Source of the DNA: Microterricola viridarii
Lineage (GTDB): Bacteria; Actinomycetota; Actinomycetes; Actinomycetales; Microbacteriaceae
DNA: 64,000 nt
NCBI RefSeq assembly: GCF_001542775.1
Contig: NZ_CP014145.1
Span: 2,542,001 to 2,606,000, forward strand
Reading direction: 5' to 3'
In this document: one piece after another, positions 8,041-18,145 of the stretch
Layout of the letters: each line of letters begins with the position of its first letter
Numbering within the stretch: position 1 is the first letter of the stretch
The notes under the pieces: generated by a model
The model's database searches: none
What the model saw: only the letters and a program-made list of their open reading frames with translations
Told to the model about the DNA's origin: nothing
Made by a program: the position numbers and the translations under genes

Positions 8041-10397
8041 CGCGAGGCAAGCGGGCGCTCTGCCGCCTCGGCACCCGGCACCACCGCGGTGGTGCCGTAC
8101 TTGATCAGTCGCTCCGCCGTCGCCTGCTCCGATGCGGGCACGCCGTAGTAGAAGCCCTGGGCACTGCGCACGCCGACACCCTGCAAGCGCGACGCGCTGA
8201 CCGGGCTCTCGACGCCCTCGACGACGAGAGCGTAATCCAAGGTGTCGCCGAAGCCCTGCAGTGCGCGCAGCACCTCGAGCTGGCGGATGTCGGTGAGGTC
8301 GTCGATGAGAGAGCGGTCGATTTTCAGGATGTCCATGGGCATGCGCACCAGCGCGCCCACCGAGGAGTTCTCGGAGCCGTAGTCGTCGAGCGCGATCATG
8401 ATTCCGAGCTCGCGGAGGCGCTCGGCCTGGGCGCGCAGCTCGTCGCTGACCACGCTGAGCGAGCGTTCGTTGAGTTCGAGGCACAGCGTGACCTCGGGGA
8501 AGAGTGCTGCGGTCTCCTCGATGAACGGGCCGAGTTGGGCGGCCAGGATCTGCTTCGCCTCGACGTTGACGGTGACACAGTTGACCCGGGCATCGATCGC
8601 GACGAATTGGCGCGCGGCGGTGAGTGACTTCTGGATCACCTGGCGGGTGAGCTCGTTCATCAGGCCGAGCCGCTTCGCCTTCTCGACGAGCGCGGCGGGC
8701 GAGATGGGGCCGATCTCGGGGTCGGTGTAGCGCACGAGCGCCTCGAACGCCCAAATCCTGTTCTCCACGATGCTCACGATCGGCTGGAAGAACACGGTCA
8801 GCTCGTCGTTCTCAACAGCCCGGACAACGCTGTCGTTGATTTGTGAGGAGCGGTGGGCCGAGATACTCACCGAACCGCCCTTGCCGGCGCCGCCCTGCTT
8901 GCGCGACTTCTTCGCGGCGAGCATGGTGCGGTCTGCGTCCTCCACGAGCCGGCCGATATCGGTCTCGCGGTGCGCGGAGTAGGCCAGACCGACGCTGATG
9001 CTCGGCCAGAGGTTCGTCTCGCCGAAGGGGAGGCGCACGCCGCAGTTGTCGACGATGCGGTCGGCGATCAGCTTGGCCTGCCCCAGACTGCTCAGCCCGG
9101 TGAGCACGGCAATGAACTCGTCGCCGCCCACGCGCGCCACGGTGTCCGCCGGCCTCAGGGTGTTCACGAGTCGTTGAGCGACCTCTTTGAGCGCGAAGTC
9201 GCCCGCGGCGTGACCGTGCCGGTCGTTGAGCTTCTTGAAGTTGTCCAGGTCGATGAACAGCACCGCGATCGCCTCGCCGTAGCCGCGGTTGTCGTTGATC
9301 GACTGCAATGTCTCCTGGAACGAGCCGTAGTTGGGCAGTCCGGTGAGGCTGTCGGTGTTCGCTCGCAGACGCAGGCCGTCGACGCTCTCCTTGACCCTGG
9401 CCACCTCGCTGCCGATGTGGGCGAGCGCGTCGACGACGCGCTGATCTTCCTCGGTGAAGGCGGATGCCGCCGCCGCGCGGCGCACAACGAGGTACTCGTC
9501 CGCCCCGGCGGTGAGGCTGATCGGGGCGCCGATCTCGGCGCGCCGCGGCGGTGTGGCACGGATCTCCGTTGTCTCCGCGTTCGCCGCTCCCTGGGCGAAG
9601 CCGCGCACCAGGGACTCGATCTGACCCTTCTCTTCCCAGGGCAGCGCCAACGACGCGTCGACCAGGCTGTCCAAGCGACGCACGACGCCGCGGAGGTTCT
9701 CGCGGGCGCTGAGCAACACGAGCACCATTGCACTGCCGACAATCAGCAGCACGGTGATCACCGAGCGGGGGTTCGAGATGTAGCTGTCGACCATGAGCAG
9801 CTTCGCGAAGTGCAGCACCGCTGCAATGCACGAGAGCAGCAGCCAGACGCGGAGCAGTTTCAACCGGCTGATCGCGGCGATGCCGAGGCGGCCATCACCG
9901 CCCCAGCGACAGCGGTGCCGCAAGAACTCCACCGTGAGCATCGTGACCAGGTACCCAGCCGCCGCGACGAAGTACACGAGCGGGCCGGTGCCGGTGTCGA
10001 TCAGCCAGCGGAACAGGGCCACGTAGACGAGCGCGCTGAGCGAGGCCAGTCCGCTGGCGTAGACGGCGACCACGGGGCGGCGCAGCAGGTAGATGTAGGA
10101 GAAATAGATCCCGATTGTGTACAAACCGATGATGAGCAGCGGTCGGACCATCAGGTCGGAGGCCGAAACGATGGCGATGGCCAGCCCCGTCAACGGCACC
10201 GTCGCCAGTCGCGAGATCGGCAGGCGGAAGATCCCGGCTGCGGCGAACCCGATCACGGCGAAGAGCGCCAGAACCCACGAGCCGGCCGGGAGGGAGGGGA
10301 GGATCGCGAGGCCGATGACGGCCATCGTCAGCCCAAAGAGCGTCACCGGCACGAAGAAGATGGCATCCCAGGGGGTGATTGTTCGTACGGGTTTCAC
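8028..10397 (-). CDS. Membrane GGDEF-EAL protein (c-di-GMP synthesis/breakdown)
   Basis: The 789-residue protein starts with GTG. It has six to eight membrane spans in the first 270 residues and a GAF-like linker. A GGDEF domain follows, with intact RVGGDEF at about residue 425, then an EAL domain with FEALVR at about 551 and ALDDYGS further on. Both catalytic signatures look complete, so it may make and degrade cyclic di-GMP. It lies 52 bp after the degenerate-GGDEF gene on the same strand and is probably the third gene of the kinase-led operon. The neighbouring glycosyltransferase is a plausible target of the signal. No PilZ receptor is seen in the window. Confidence 0.9.
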   Translation of the reverse strand: MKPVRTITPWDAIFFVPVTLFGLTMAVIGLAILPSLPAGSWVLALFAVIGFAAAGIFRLPISRLATVPLTGLAIAIVSASDLMVRPLLIIGLYTIGIYFSYIYLLRRPVVAVYASGLASLSALVYVALFRWLIDTGTGPLVYFVAAAGYLVTMLTVEFLRHRCRWGGDGRLGIAAISRLKLLRVWLLLSCIAAVLHFAKLLMVDSYISNPRSVITVLLIVGSAMVLVLLSARENLRGVVRRLDSLVDASLALPWEEKGQIESLVRGFAQGAANAETTEIRATPPRRAEIGAPISLTAGADEYLVVRRAAAASAFTEEDQRVVDALAHIGSEVARVKESVDGLRLRANTDSLTGLPNYGSFQETLQSINDNRGYGEAIAVLFIDLDNFKKLNDRHGHAAGDFALKEVAQRLVNTLRPADTVARVGGDEFIAVLTGLSSLGQAKLIADRIVDNCGVRLPFGETNLWPSISVGLAYSAHRETDIGRLVEDADRTMLAAKKSRKQGGAGKGGSVSISAHRSSQINDSVVRAVENDELTVFFQPIVSIVENRIWAFEALVRYTDPEIGPISPAALVEKAKRLGLMNELTRQVIQKSLTAARQFVAIDARVNCVTVNVEAKQILAAQLGPFIEETAALFPEVTLCLELNERSLSVVSDELRAQAERLRELGIMIALDDYGSENSSVGALVRMPMDILKIDRSLIDDLTDIRQLEVLRALQGFGDTLDYALVVEGVESPVSASRLQGVGVRSAQGFYYGVPASEQATAERLIKYGTTAVVPGAEAAERPLASRSQA

Positions 10398-10449
10398 AGG
10401 TCAAGGATAGGGGCAGCGCGGTCGGTGCCCGCGCCCGGCCGCGGGCCGC

Positions 10450-11658
10450 TCAGCGGGCCCCGGTGTCAGACGCAGCGTTCTGACCCGCGCCGGTGTCGAC
10501 CACGCTGCGGTTGCCGCCGGCATCCGAGGCCTGCCGGCATGCCTGCCGGGCGGCGCGGCTCAGCCGGCCATAGTCGAAGCCGGTGTAGTCGGTGAGCGCG
10601 ATTCCGACGCTCGCGGTGGGCCGCAGCCCGGTCAACTGCACCTCCGAGTCTTCCAACAGGCCCCGCTGCACGATGGCCGCCATAGCGAGTGCCTCGTCGG
10701 CGGAGGCGAACGGAGCCGCCACGACCAGACGGCCCGTGCCTGCCACCCCGATGTCGGCGTGCGGCGGCCCGAACTTGCGCACGACCGCGGTGTACTTGGC
10801 CAGGATCGCGTTCGCATGCGCCGGCCCGAACGCCATGTTGATCTCGCTCAGGTCGTCCAGGTCGAAGTGCAACAGTGCCAGCTGCTCGTCGTGGAACTCG
10901 GAGCGGTCCAGCCGGTCTCTGACGATGCGCCCGAACGCGCCCTCGGTGAGCACATCATCGCCGGTGTAACACGTATGCGCGATCTGCCTGCGGTCGGATC
11001 TGGACGCCGACTCGGCACGGGTGCCCTGCGCGAAGCGGATGAGGGACATCGAGTTGGAGAGCACGACCGACATGATCATCGTGACCAGCGCCAGCGCGGA
11101 GGAGCCGAAGAACAGGTCGAAGATCGCAGTATCCGGGCCCTCGACGGTGAAGAAGATGAGCCGCCCGGTGAAGAAGGCTGCCTCCACGCTGAAGACGACG
11201 AGCATCGGTCGCGAGCCCCGCGCCCGCCGCATCTCTCCGCGCGACGATTCGACCGCGGCCAGCACAGCGAACACCGCGATCGCGGCGAAGTACACCTGGG
11301 CTCCGGCCCAGGCGTCATCCGATGGGCCGGCGACCACACCCGCCAGGAACACGACGCTGCTGCCGAGGGCGGCGGCCCAGTACGGCCCCCGCCGACCGTT
11401 GTGCCGGCGGCATCCGAGCCAGAAGAAGGCTGTTCCCGCCACGAAGCCCGCATTGCCGACGGCAGACGCCCACCAGAGTTCCGGGGAGAGCTGCCAGGCC
11501 AGGAAGCTGGTCGTCGTGAGGATGCCGGCCAGGTAGCCGGCGGCCCACAGCCGACCGGCCGAGCTGTCCTTGTGCACGATCGTGCTGCCGATGAACAGCG
11601 CCGCCGTCACCACCACGATGAGGGCACTCGCCAACGAAATCGTCCAGCCGTCGATCAT
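10450..11658 (-). CDS. Membrane protein with degenerate GGDEF domain
   Basis: The 402-residue protein has about six membrane spans (1-205) and a C-terminal domain with the fold pattern of a diguanylate cyclase (LLHFDLDDLSEINMAFGP and ASVGIALTDY are recognisable). Where GGDEF should stand, at about residue 307, the sequence reads GVAGTGRLVV, so the catalytic loop is lost. It is therefore more likely a c-di-GMP or GTP sensor, or a partner protein, than a cyclase. Its start overlaps the histidine kinase stop by 4 bp (ATGA), which points to translational coupling. The next gene encodes an intact GGDEF-EAL protein. Confidence 0.8.
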   Translation of the reverse strand: MIDGWTISLASALIVVVTAALFIGSTIVHKDSSAGRLWAAGYLAGILTTTSFLAWQLSPELWWASAVGNAGFVAGTAFFWLGCRRHNGRRGPYWAAALGSSVVFLAGVVAGPSDDAWAGAQVYFAAIAVFAVLAAVESSRGEMRRARGSRPMLVVFSVEAAFFTGRLIFFTVEGPDTAIFDLFFGSSALALVTMIMSVVLSNSMSLIRFAQGTRAESASRSDRRQIAHTCYTGDDVLTEGAFGRIVRDRLDRSEFHDEQLALLHFDLDDLSEINMAFGPAHANAILAKYTAVVRKFGPPHADIGVAGTGRLVVAAPFASADEALAMAAIVQRGLLEDSEVQLTGLRPTASVGIALTDYTGFDYGRLSRAARQACRQASDAGGNRSVVDTGAGQNAASDTGAR

Positions 11659-13352
11659 GCCCTGTCCCTGTCTTTTGGAAGGGTGAGGAGCACGGTGGTG
11701 CCCTCCCCCTCGACGCTCTGCACGGTGAGGTCACCGCCGTGCAGTCGCGCGATTTCGCGGCTGATTCCGAGGCCGAGGCCGCTGCCGTGCACGGTGGAGT
11801 TGCGCACAGACTCCGAGCGGAAGAATCGCTCGAAAAGCCGGGGCTGCTCGTCGTCGGCGATGCCGATTCCGCTGTCGCGCACGATCAGCCACACCATGTT
11901 CTCGTCGCTGGTGAGGCCGATCGACACCTCGCCCTGATCGACGTTGTACTTGATGGCGTTGGAGATCACGTTGTCGATCAGCTGGCGCAGCCGCGAACCG
12001 TCCGCTATCAACGTCGTGGCCTCTGCAGCCGCGCAGTCGATGCGGATGCCGCGTTCCTCCGCCCAGGGCTGCAGCATCTCGACCGACTGCTCGACGACGT
12101 CGAGCAGCTCGCACGGGCCGGGCAGTAGAACGAGCGGCTGTTCGGCGCTGTTCGAGGCGGCGAGGATGTCGGTGAGCAGATCCAGCAGCCGGTTGGCATT
12201 CTTGTGGGCGACCTGCAGTTGCGCCTCGGCAGAGGCGGGAAGCCCGCCGCCGTCGATAGTGAGTTCGAGGTAGCCGAGCACCGAGGTCAGGGGCGTGCGC
12301 AGCTCGTGCGACACCGAGGCCACGAGGTCGTCGCGCGCGCGCAGCGCCATCACCTCGGCGGTGACGTCACGAGAGACCACCACGCTGCCGTCGTACTCGC
12401 CGTGTTTGCTGTGCAGGTGGCGCGCGGTCACCGACAGGGCGGCCTTCTCGCCGCTGGCTGCTTCCAGCCAAACCGTCTCCGGCTCGAACTCCTCGCCGCG
12501 CATGGCGCGCTGGAGCGGCGTCGACGCCGGACCGGACGCGGCCGCGCGGCCAGCACGGAACCCACCGGCTTTGCCAGCGCGCAGCGAAGAGGTGCTCGCG
12601 TGCCGCTCGTCGAGCTGCATGCGGGTCTGTGCCTCGTTGACGAGGTTGATCTGGCCCGTCTTGTCGATGCGCACGACCCCGAAGTCAACCGTGTTCAGCA
12701 CCTCAGAGAGCAGTTCCTCTTGGCGCTGCGCCTGCGCGAGCGCGCCCTCGAGCAGCTCCGCCTGTTTGCGGAGGAGCACTCGTTGTGCCCGATTGCGCCT
12801 GGAGTGCAGGCGAACGGATGCAGCAACGAACACCAGCGTGATTGGCAGGAAGATGAGCGTCGGCATGGCGGCGAGGGTGACCGGTTGTTGCCGCAGCGCG
12901 ATTTCGCCAACCGTCAGCACGCCGATGAGGAGGATGCTCGCCGTGATGCCGACCGCGCCGACCAGCGTGGCGATCCACAGCACCGGGAACACCCACAGCA
13001 GGCCGAGTGAAAGCTCGGGGTGGGCATGCCGCATGCACCCGATCGCCAGGATGTCGAGGAGGGGCAGCACGAGCAGCCAGTGCGGGGAAAGCTTCGACCA
13101 GCTGGTCAACACCGCGGCGCAGCACGCCACGAAGGTGAGCAACAGCCCCAGGAAGAACGCGACGCTGTTGCCCTCCCCGGGGCCGAACAGCATCACAGTG
13201 GTGAAGACGGCGAGGGCGGCCGCCCCGAAGAGCAGCTGGGTCAGCACGATCGACCGGTCCTGCGTGCCCGGATCGGTGTCCAGCACCGCGTTGATCCACT
13301 CCGACCGTCGACTCGCGCGGCCTGTTGTGGCCTGGCCTGCGCTGACTGTCAT
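11655..13352 (-). CDS. Membrane sensor histidine kinase
   Basis: With the start at 13352 the protein has 565 residues. It has five or six N-terminal membrane spans, a short coiled coil, a PAS-like domain (LNTVDFGVVRID onward), and the kinase core. The core has the H box SHELRTP (His about 348), N box NVISNAIKYN, G1 DSGIGI and G2 GSGLGLGISREIARLHGG. An upstream in-frame extension is rejected because it is Arg/Pro-rich and overlaps the neighbouring gene. It is the first gene of a kinase, degenerate-GGDEF, GGDEF-EAL series. No response regulator adjoins it; the OmpR-type regulator near 2 kb is a possible partner. Confidence 0.9.
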   Translation of the reverse strand: MTVSAGQATTGRASRRSEWINAVLDTDPGTQDRSIVLTQLLFGAAALAVFTTVMLFGPGEGNSVAFFLGLLLTFVACCAAVLTSWSKLSPHWLLVLPLLDILAIGCMRHAHPELSLGLLWVFPVLWIATLVGAVGITASILLIGVLTVGEIALRQQPVTLAAMPTLIFLPITLVFVAASVRLHSRRNRAQRVLLRKQAELLEGALAQAQRQEELLSEVLNTVDFGVVRIDKTGQINLVNEAQTRMQLDERHASTSSLRAGKAGGFRAGRAAASGPASTPLQRAMRGEEFEPETVWLEAASGEKAALSVTARHLHSKHGEYDGSVVVSRDVTAEVMALRARDDLVASVSHELRTPLTSVLGYLELTIDGGGLPASAEAQLQVAHKNANRLLDLLTDILAASNSAEQPLVLLPGPCELLDVVEQSVEMLQPWAEERGIRIDCAAAEATTLIADGSRLRQLIDNVISNAIKYNVDQGEVSIGLTSDENMVWLIVRDSGIGIADDEQPRLFERFFRSESVRNSTVHGSGLGLGISREIARLHGGDLTVQSVEGEGTTVLLTLPKDRDRA

Positions 13353-13407
13353 GGCTCGACTGTACCGCGCCGTCCCATCTCTGGAACGGCGCGGGCCGCC
13401 CCGGGTC

Positions 13408-14166
13408 TCAGGCAATGCCACCGCCGTCGACGACGAGCGCCGACCCGGTGACGTAGGAGGACTCGTCGCTGGCCAGCCAGACCACGGCCGCCGCGATCTC
13501 GCTCGGCTGCCCCATCCGTCCAAGCGGGCGGTCAGCGGACTCGGCCAGGAACGCCTGCGCGTCCTGGTCCAACTGCCGGGCCTCCTCCAGCAGCATGCCC
13601 GTGTTCACATCGCCGGGGTTCACCGAGTTCACCCGGATCCCCTGCGGCCCGTGGTCGATGGCGAGGGCGCGGGTCATGTTGACCACGGCGCCCTTGGACG
13701 CACAGTAGGAGATCGCCTGGCCGCCGCCCTTCAGCCCCCAGCCGGAGCCGGTGTTCACGATGGAACCACCCCCGGCGGCCGCCATGACCGGCACGACGTG
13801 CTTGCACATCAGGAAGATCGACTTCACGTTGACGCCGAAGACGCGGTCCCATTCCTCCTCTGTGGTCTCCACCGCCGTGCTGCGGCGGATGATGCCGGCG
13901 TTGTTGAAGACCACGTTGACGCCGCCGAACTCGGCGATCGTTGTGGCGATGATGCGCTGGATGTCGGCTTCGCTGGAGACGTCGGCCGCGACGGCGATCG
14001 CGGTGCCGCCGTTCGCACGGATCTCGGCTGCCACGGCCTCCGCGGCGTCCGCACGCACGTCGACCACGGCGACTCGGGCGCCCTCCGCTGCGAAGGCGAG
14101 CGCGGTCGCCCGGCCGATCCCGCCGGCGCCGCCGGTGACGATCGCATTTTTGTTGGCCAGACGCAT
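13408..14166 (-). CDS. Short-chain dehydrogenase/reductase
   Basis: The 252-residue classical SDR has the nucleotide-binding motif TGGAGGIG (about 11-18) and an Asp at the end of strand 2 (VVDVRAD) that favours NAD(H). It also has NNAG (about 87), a catalytic Ser region (NTGSGWG) and YCASK (about 154-158). The C-terminal YVTGSALVVDGGG is typical of glucose-dehydrogenase/3-oxoacyl-reductase-like members. The substrate cannot be read from sequence. The gene is divergent from a GntR/FCD regulator, its probable controller. Confidence 0.9.
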   Translation of the reverse strand: MRLANKNAIVTGGAGGIGRATALAFAAEGARVAVVDVRADAAEAVAAEIRANGGTAIAVAADVSSEADIQRIIATTIAEFGGVNVVFNNAGIIRRSTAVETTEEEWDRVFGVNVKSIFLMCKHVVPVMAAAGGGSIVNTGSGWGLKGGGQAISYCASKGAVVNMTRALAIDHGPQGIRVNSVNPGDVNTGMLLEEARQLDQDAQAFLAESADRPLGRMGQPSEIAAAVVWLASDESSYVTGSALVVDGGGIA

Positions 14167-14282
14167 GGCTGCTCCTTAGAGATGTGGACGTGGGCTTCGA
14201 CGTCGAGCCTCAAGCATGCCGGATGCGGGCAGGCGGCACGCCGTAAACTGATCGCGAGGCCATCCGGCTCAGAGAGGGTCCC

Positions 14283-14939
14283 ATGGCTATCGAACGTCGC
14301 ACGCTCCGATCCCAGGTGCGCGAGGAACTACTTGAGCGCATGCGCAACGGCCGAGTGCAGCCGGGCGAGCGCATCAACGAGGTGCAGTTGGCTGGCGAGC
14401 TCGGCGTCAGCAGGACACCGCTGCGCGAGGCGCTGATCGCCCTCGAGAGCGAGGGCCAGATCGAGAGCGAGAGCGGTAAGGGCTTCCGTTTCGTGCCGCT
14501 CAGCGCCCGAGAGTTCGAGGAGCTCGCCCCGATCATGGCCAATCTCGAGTCTCTGGCGCTGTCGTTGACGGACCCGGCGGCGCTGCCCGTCATCGGGGCC
14601 CGGCTGGCCCAGTTGGCCGCAGACTTCGACGCGGAGGTCGCCATGCACGCACTCATCGCCGGCAAGGACGACGAATGGCATGCCTTCATGCTGAGCGGAT
14701 GCCCGAACGGGCGCCTGCTGGACCTGATCGCCGGCATGCGGCAGGCCTACCACCGCTACGAATCGCTGCTGGTCGCCGACGAGGTGATGATTGAGCGCGT
14801 GGCCGCCGAACACGGCCTCATCGCGCACCACCTGGTCAACGGTGACGTCGCTGCGGCGTCCGAGGCCCTCACGGCCAACTGGATGAACGGCATGCAGCGG
14901 CTGCTCGCCACCGCGAGCAGCCAGTACCTCACTGCCTGA
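14283..14939 (+). CDS. GntR-family regulator (FCD domain)
   Basis: The 218-residue protein has an N-terminal winged helix (about 8-72, with VSRTPLREAL) and a helical FCD ligand domain (about 80-210). It lies 116 bp from the divergent SDR gene and most likely regulates that gene and itself in response to a small organic acid or sugar acid, as is usual for this subfamily. It ends just before a strong hairpin terminator. Confidence 0.88.
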   Translation: MAIERRTLRSQVREELLERMRNGRVQPGERINEVQLAGELGVSRTPLREALIALESEGQIESESGKGFRFVPLSAREFEELAPIMANLESLALSLTDPAALPVIGARLAQLAADFDAEVAMHALIAGKDDEWHAFMLSGCPNGRLLDLIAGMRQAYHRYESLLVADEVMIERVAAEHGLIAHHLVNGDVAAASEALTANWMNGMQRLLATASSQYLTA

Positions 14940-14940
14940 A

Positions 14941-15003
14941 AAAACAGGAGGAGAGCGCCGCTGGGCTGCATGCAGCCCTCGCGACGCTCTCCTCCTGTTT
15001 TTG
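14941..15003. terminator. Strong bidirectional intrinsic terminator
   Basis: An 18-base perfect inverted repeat (left arm 14941-14958, right arm 14986-15003) has an A-run at its left end and a T-run at its right end. It therefore works on both strands between the convergent GntR gene and asd. A second small palindrome (GGGCTGCATGCAGCCC) sits in the loop. Confidence 0.95.
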
Positions 15004-15019
15004 TGGCTGTGCCGTCGGC

Positions 15020-17423
<2,404 letters not shown>

Positions 17424-17545
17424 GTATAACTCCTGAGGGGGTTTCGGCAGACATTGCCAGATGCTCCATCATAAGTCCTGCCAGATTCCGCTCCGGCTAT
17501 GTGACGGATGCCGGCGGCTGCGGGCCGCGCGGGTCAGCTCCGGCG

Positions 17546-18142
17546 CTAGCTGACGACGCGGCGGCCCTCGAAGGCGCGGCCGAGGGTGACCTCGTCGGCG
17601 TACTCCAAGTCGCCACCGACGGGCAGCCCGGAGGCGAGCCGCGTGACCCGGATCTCGAGCGTGGTGAGCAGCCGCGACAGGTAGGTGGCGGTCGCCTCCC
17701 CCTCCAGGTTGGGGTCGGTGGCCAGGATCACCTCGGTGACGGTGCCGTCGGCGAGGCGCTGCATCAGCTCGCGGATGCGCAGCTGGTCGGGGCCGACGCC
17801 GTCGATCGGGCTGATCGCGCCGCCGAGCACGTGGTAGAGCCCGCGGAACTCGCGCGTGCGCTCGATCGCGACGACGTCCTTGGCCTCCTCGACCACGCAG
17901 ATTAGGGCCGGGTCGCGGCGCGGGTCACGGCAGATCGCGCAGGTCTCCTGCTCGGAGATGTTGCCGCAGATGTTGCAGAACTTGACCTTGTCGCGCACCG
18001 TGGTGAGGATCTCTGCCAGGTGCGAGACGTCGAAGTTCTCGGTCTGCAAAATGTGGAACGCGATGCGCTGGGCCGACTTCGGCCCGATCCCTGGCAGCCG
18101 GCCGAGCTCGTCGATGAGGTCTTGAACGATTCCTTCGTACAC
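17546..18142 (-). CDS. recR: Recombination protein RecR
   Basis: RecR works with RecO and RecF to load RecA at gaps. The 198-residue length is standard. It has the helix-hairpin-helix [11 protein letters not shown] (about 15-25), a C4 zinc finger CNIC..CAIC (about 55-72) and a Toprim domain with the conserved Glu in VEEAKD and [10 protein letters not shown]. The gene starts 3 bp after the dnaX stop. The small ebfC/ybaB gene often found between dnaX and recR is absent here. Confidence 0.97.
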   Translation of the reverse strand: MYEGIVQDLIDELGRLPGIGPKSAQRIAFHILQTENFDVSHLAEILTTVRDKVKFCNICGNISEQETCAICRDPRRDPALICVVEEAKDVVAIERTREFRGLYHVLGGAISPIDGVGPDQLRIRELMQRLADGTVTEVILATDPNLEGEATATYLSRLLTTLEIRVTRLASGLPVGGDLEYADEVTLGRAFEGRRVVS

Positions 18143-18145
18143 GTC

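Noticed and set aside
8853..10595. Long open frame antisense to the GGDEF-EAL gene
   Set aside because: It has no recognisable domain, is rich in Arg/Gly/His typical of antisense translation in high-GC DNA, and lies over a gene with clear motifs.
12295..14436. 713-codon open frame across the kinase and SDR genes
   Set aside because: It is antisense to two genes with clear catalytic motifs.
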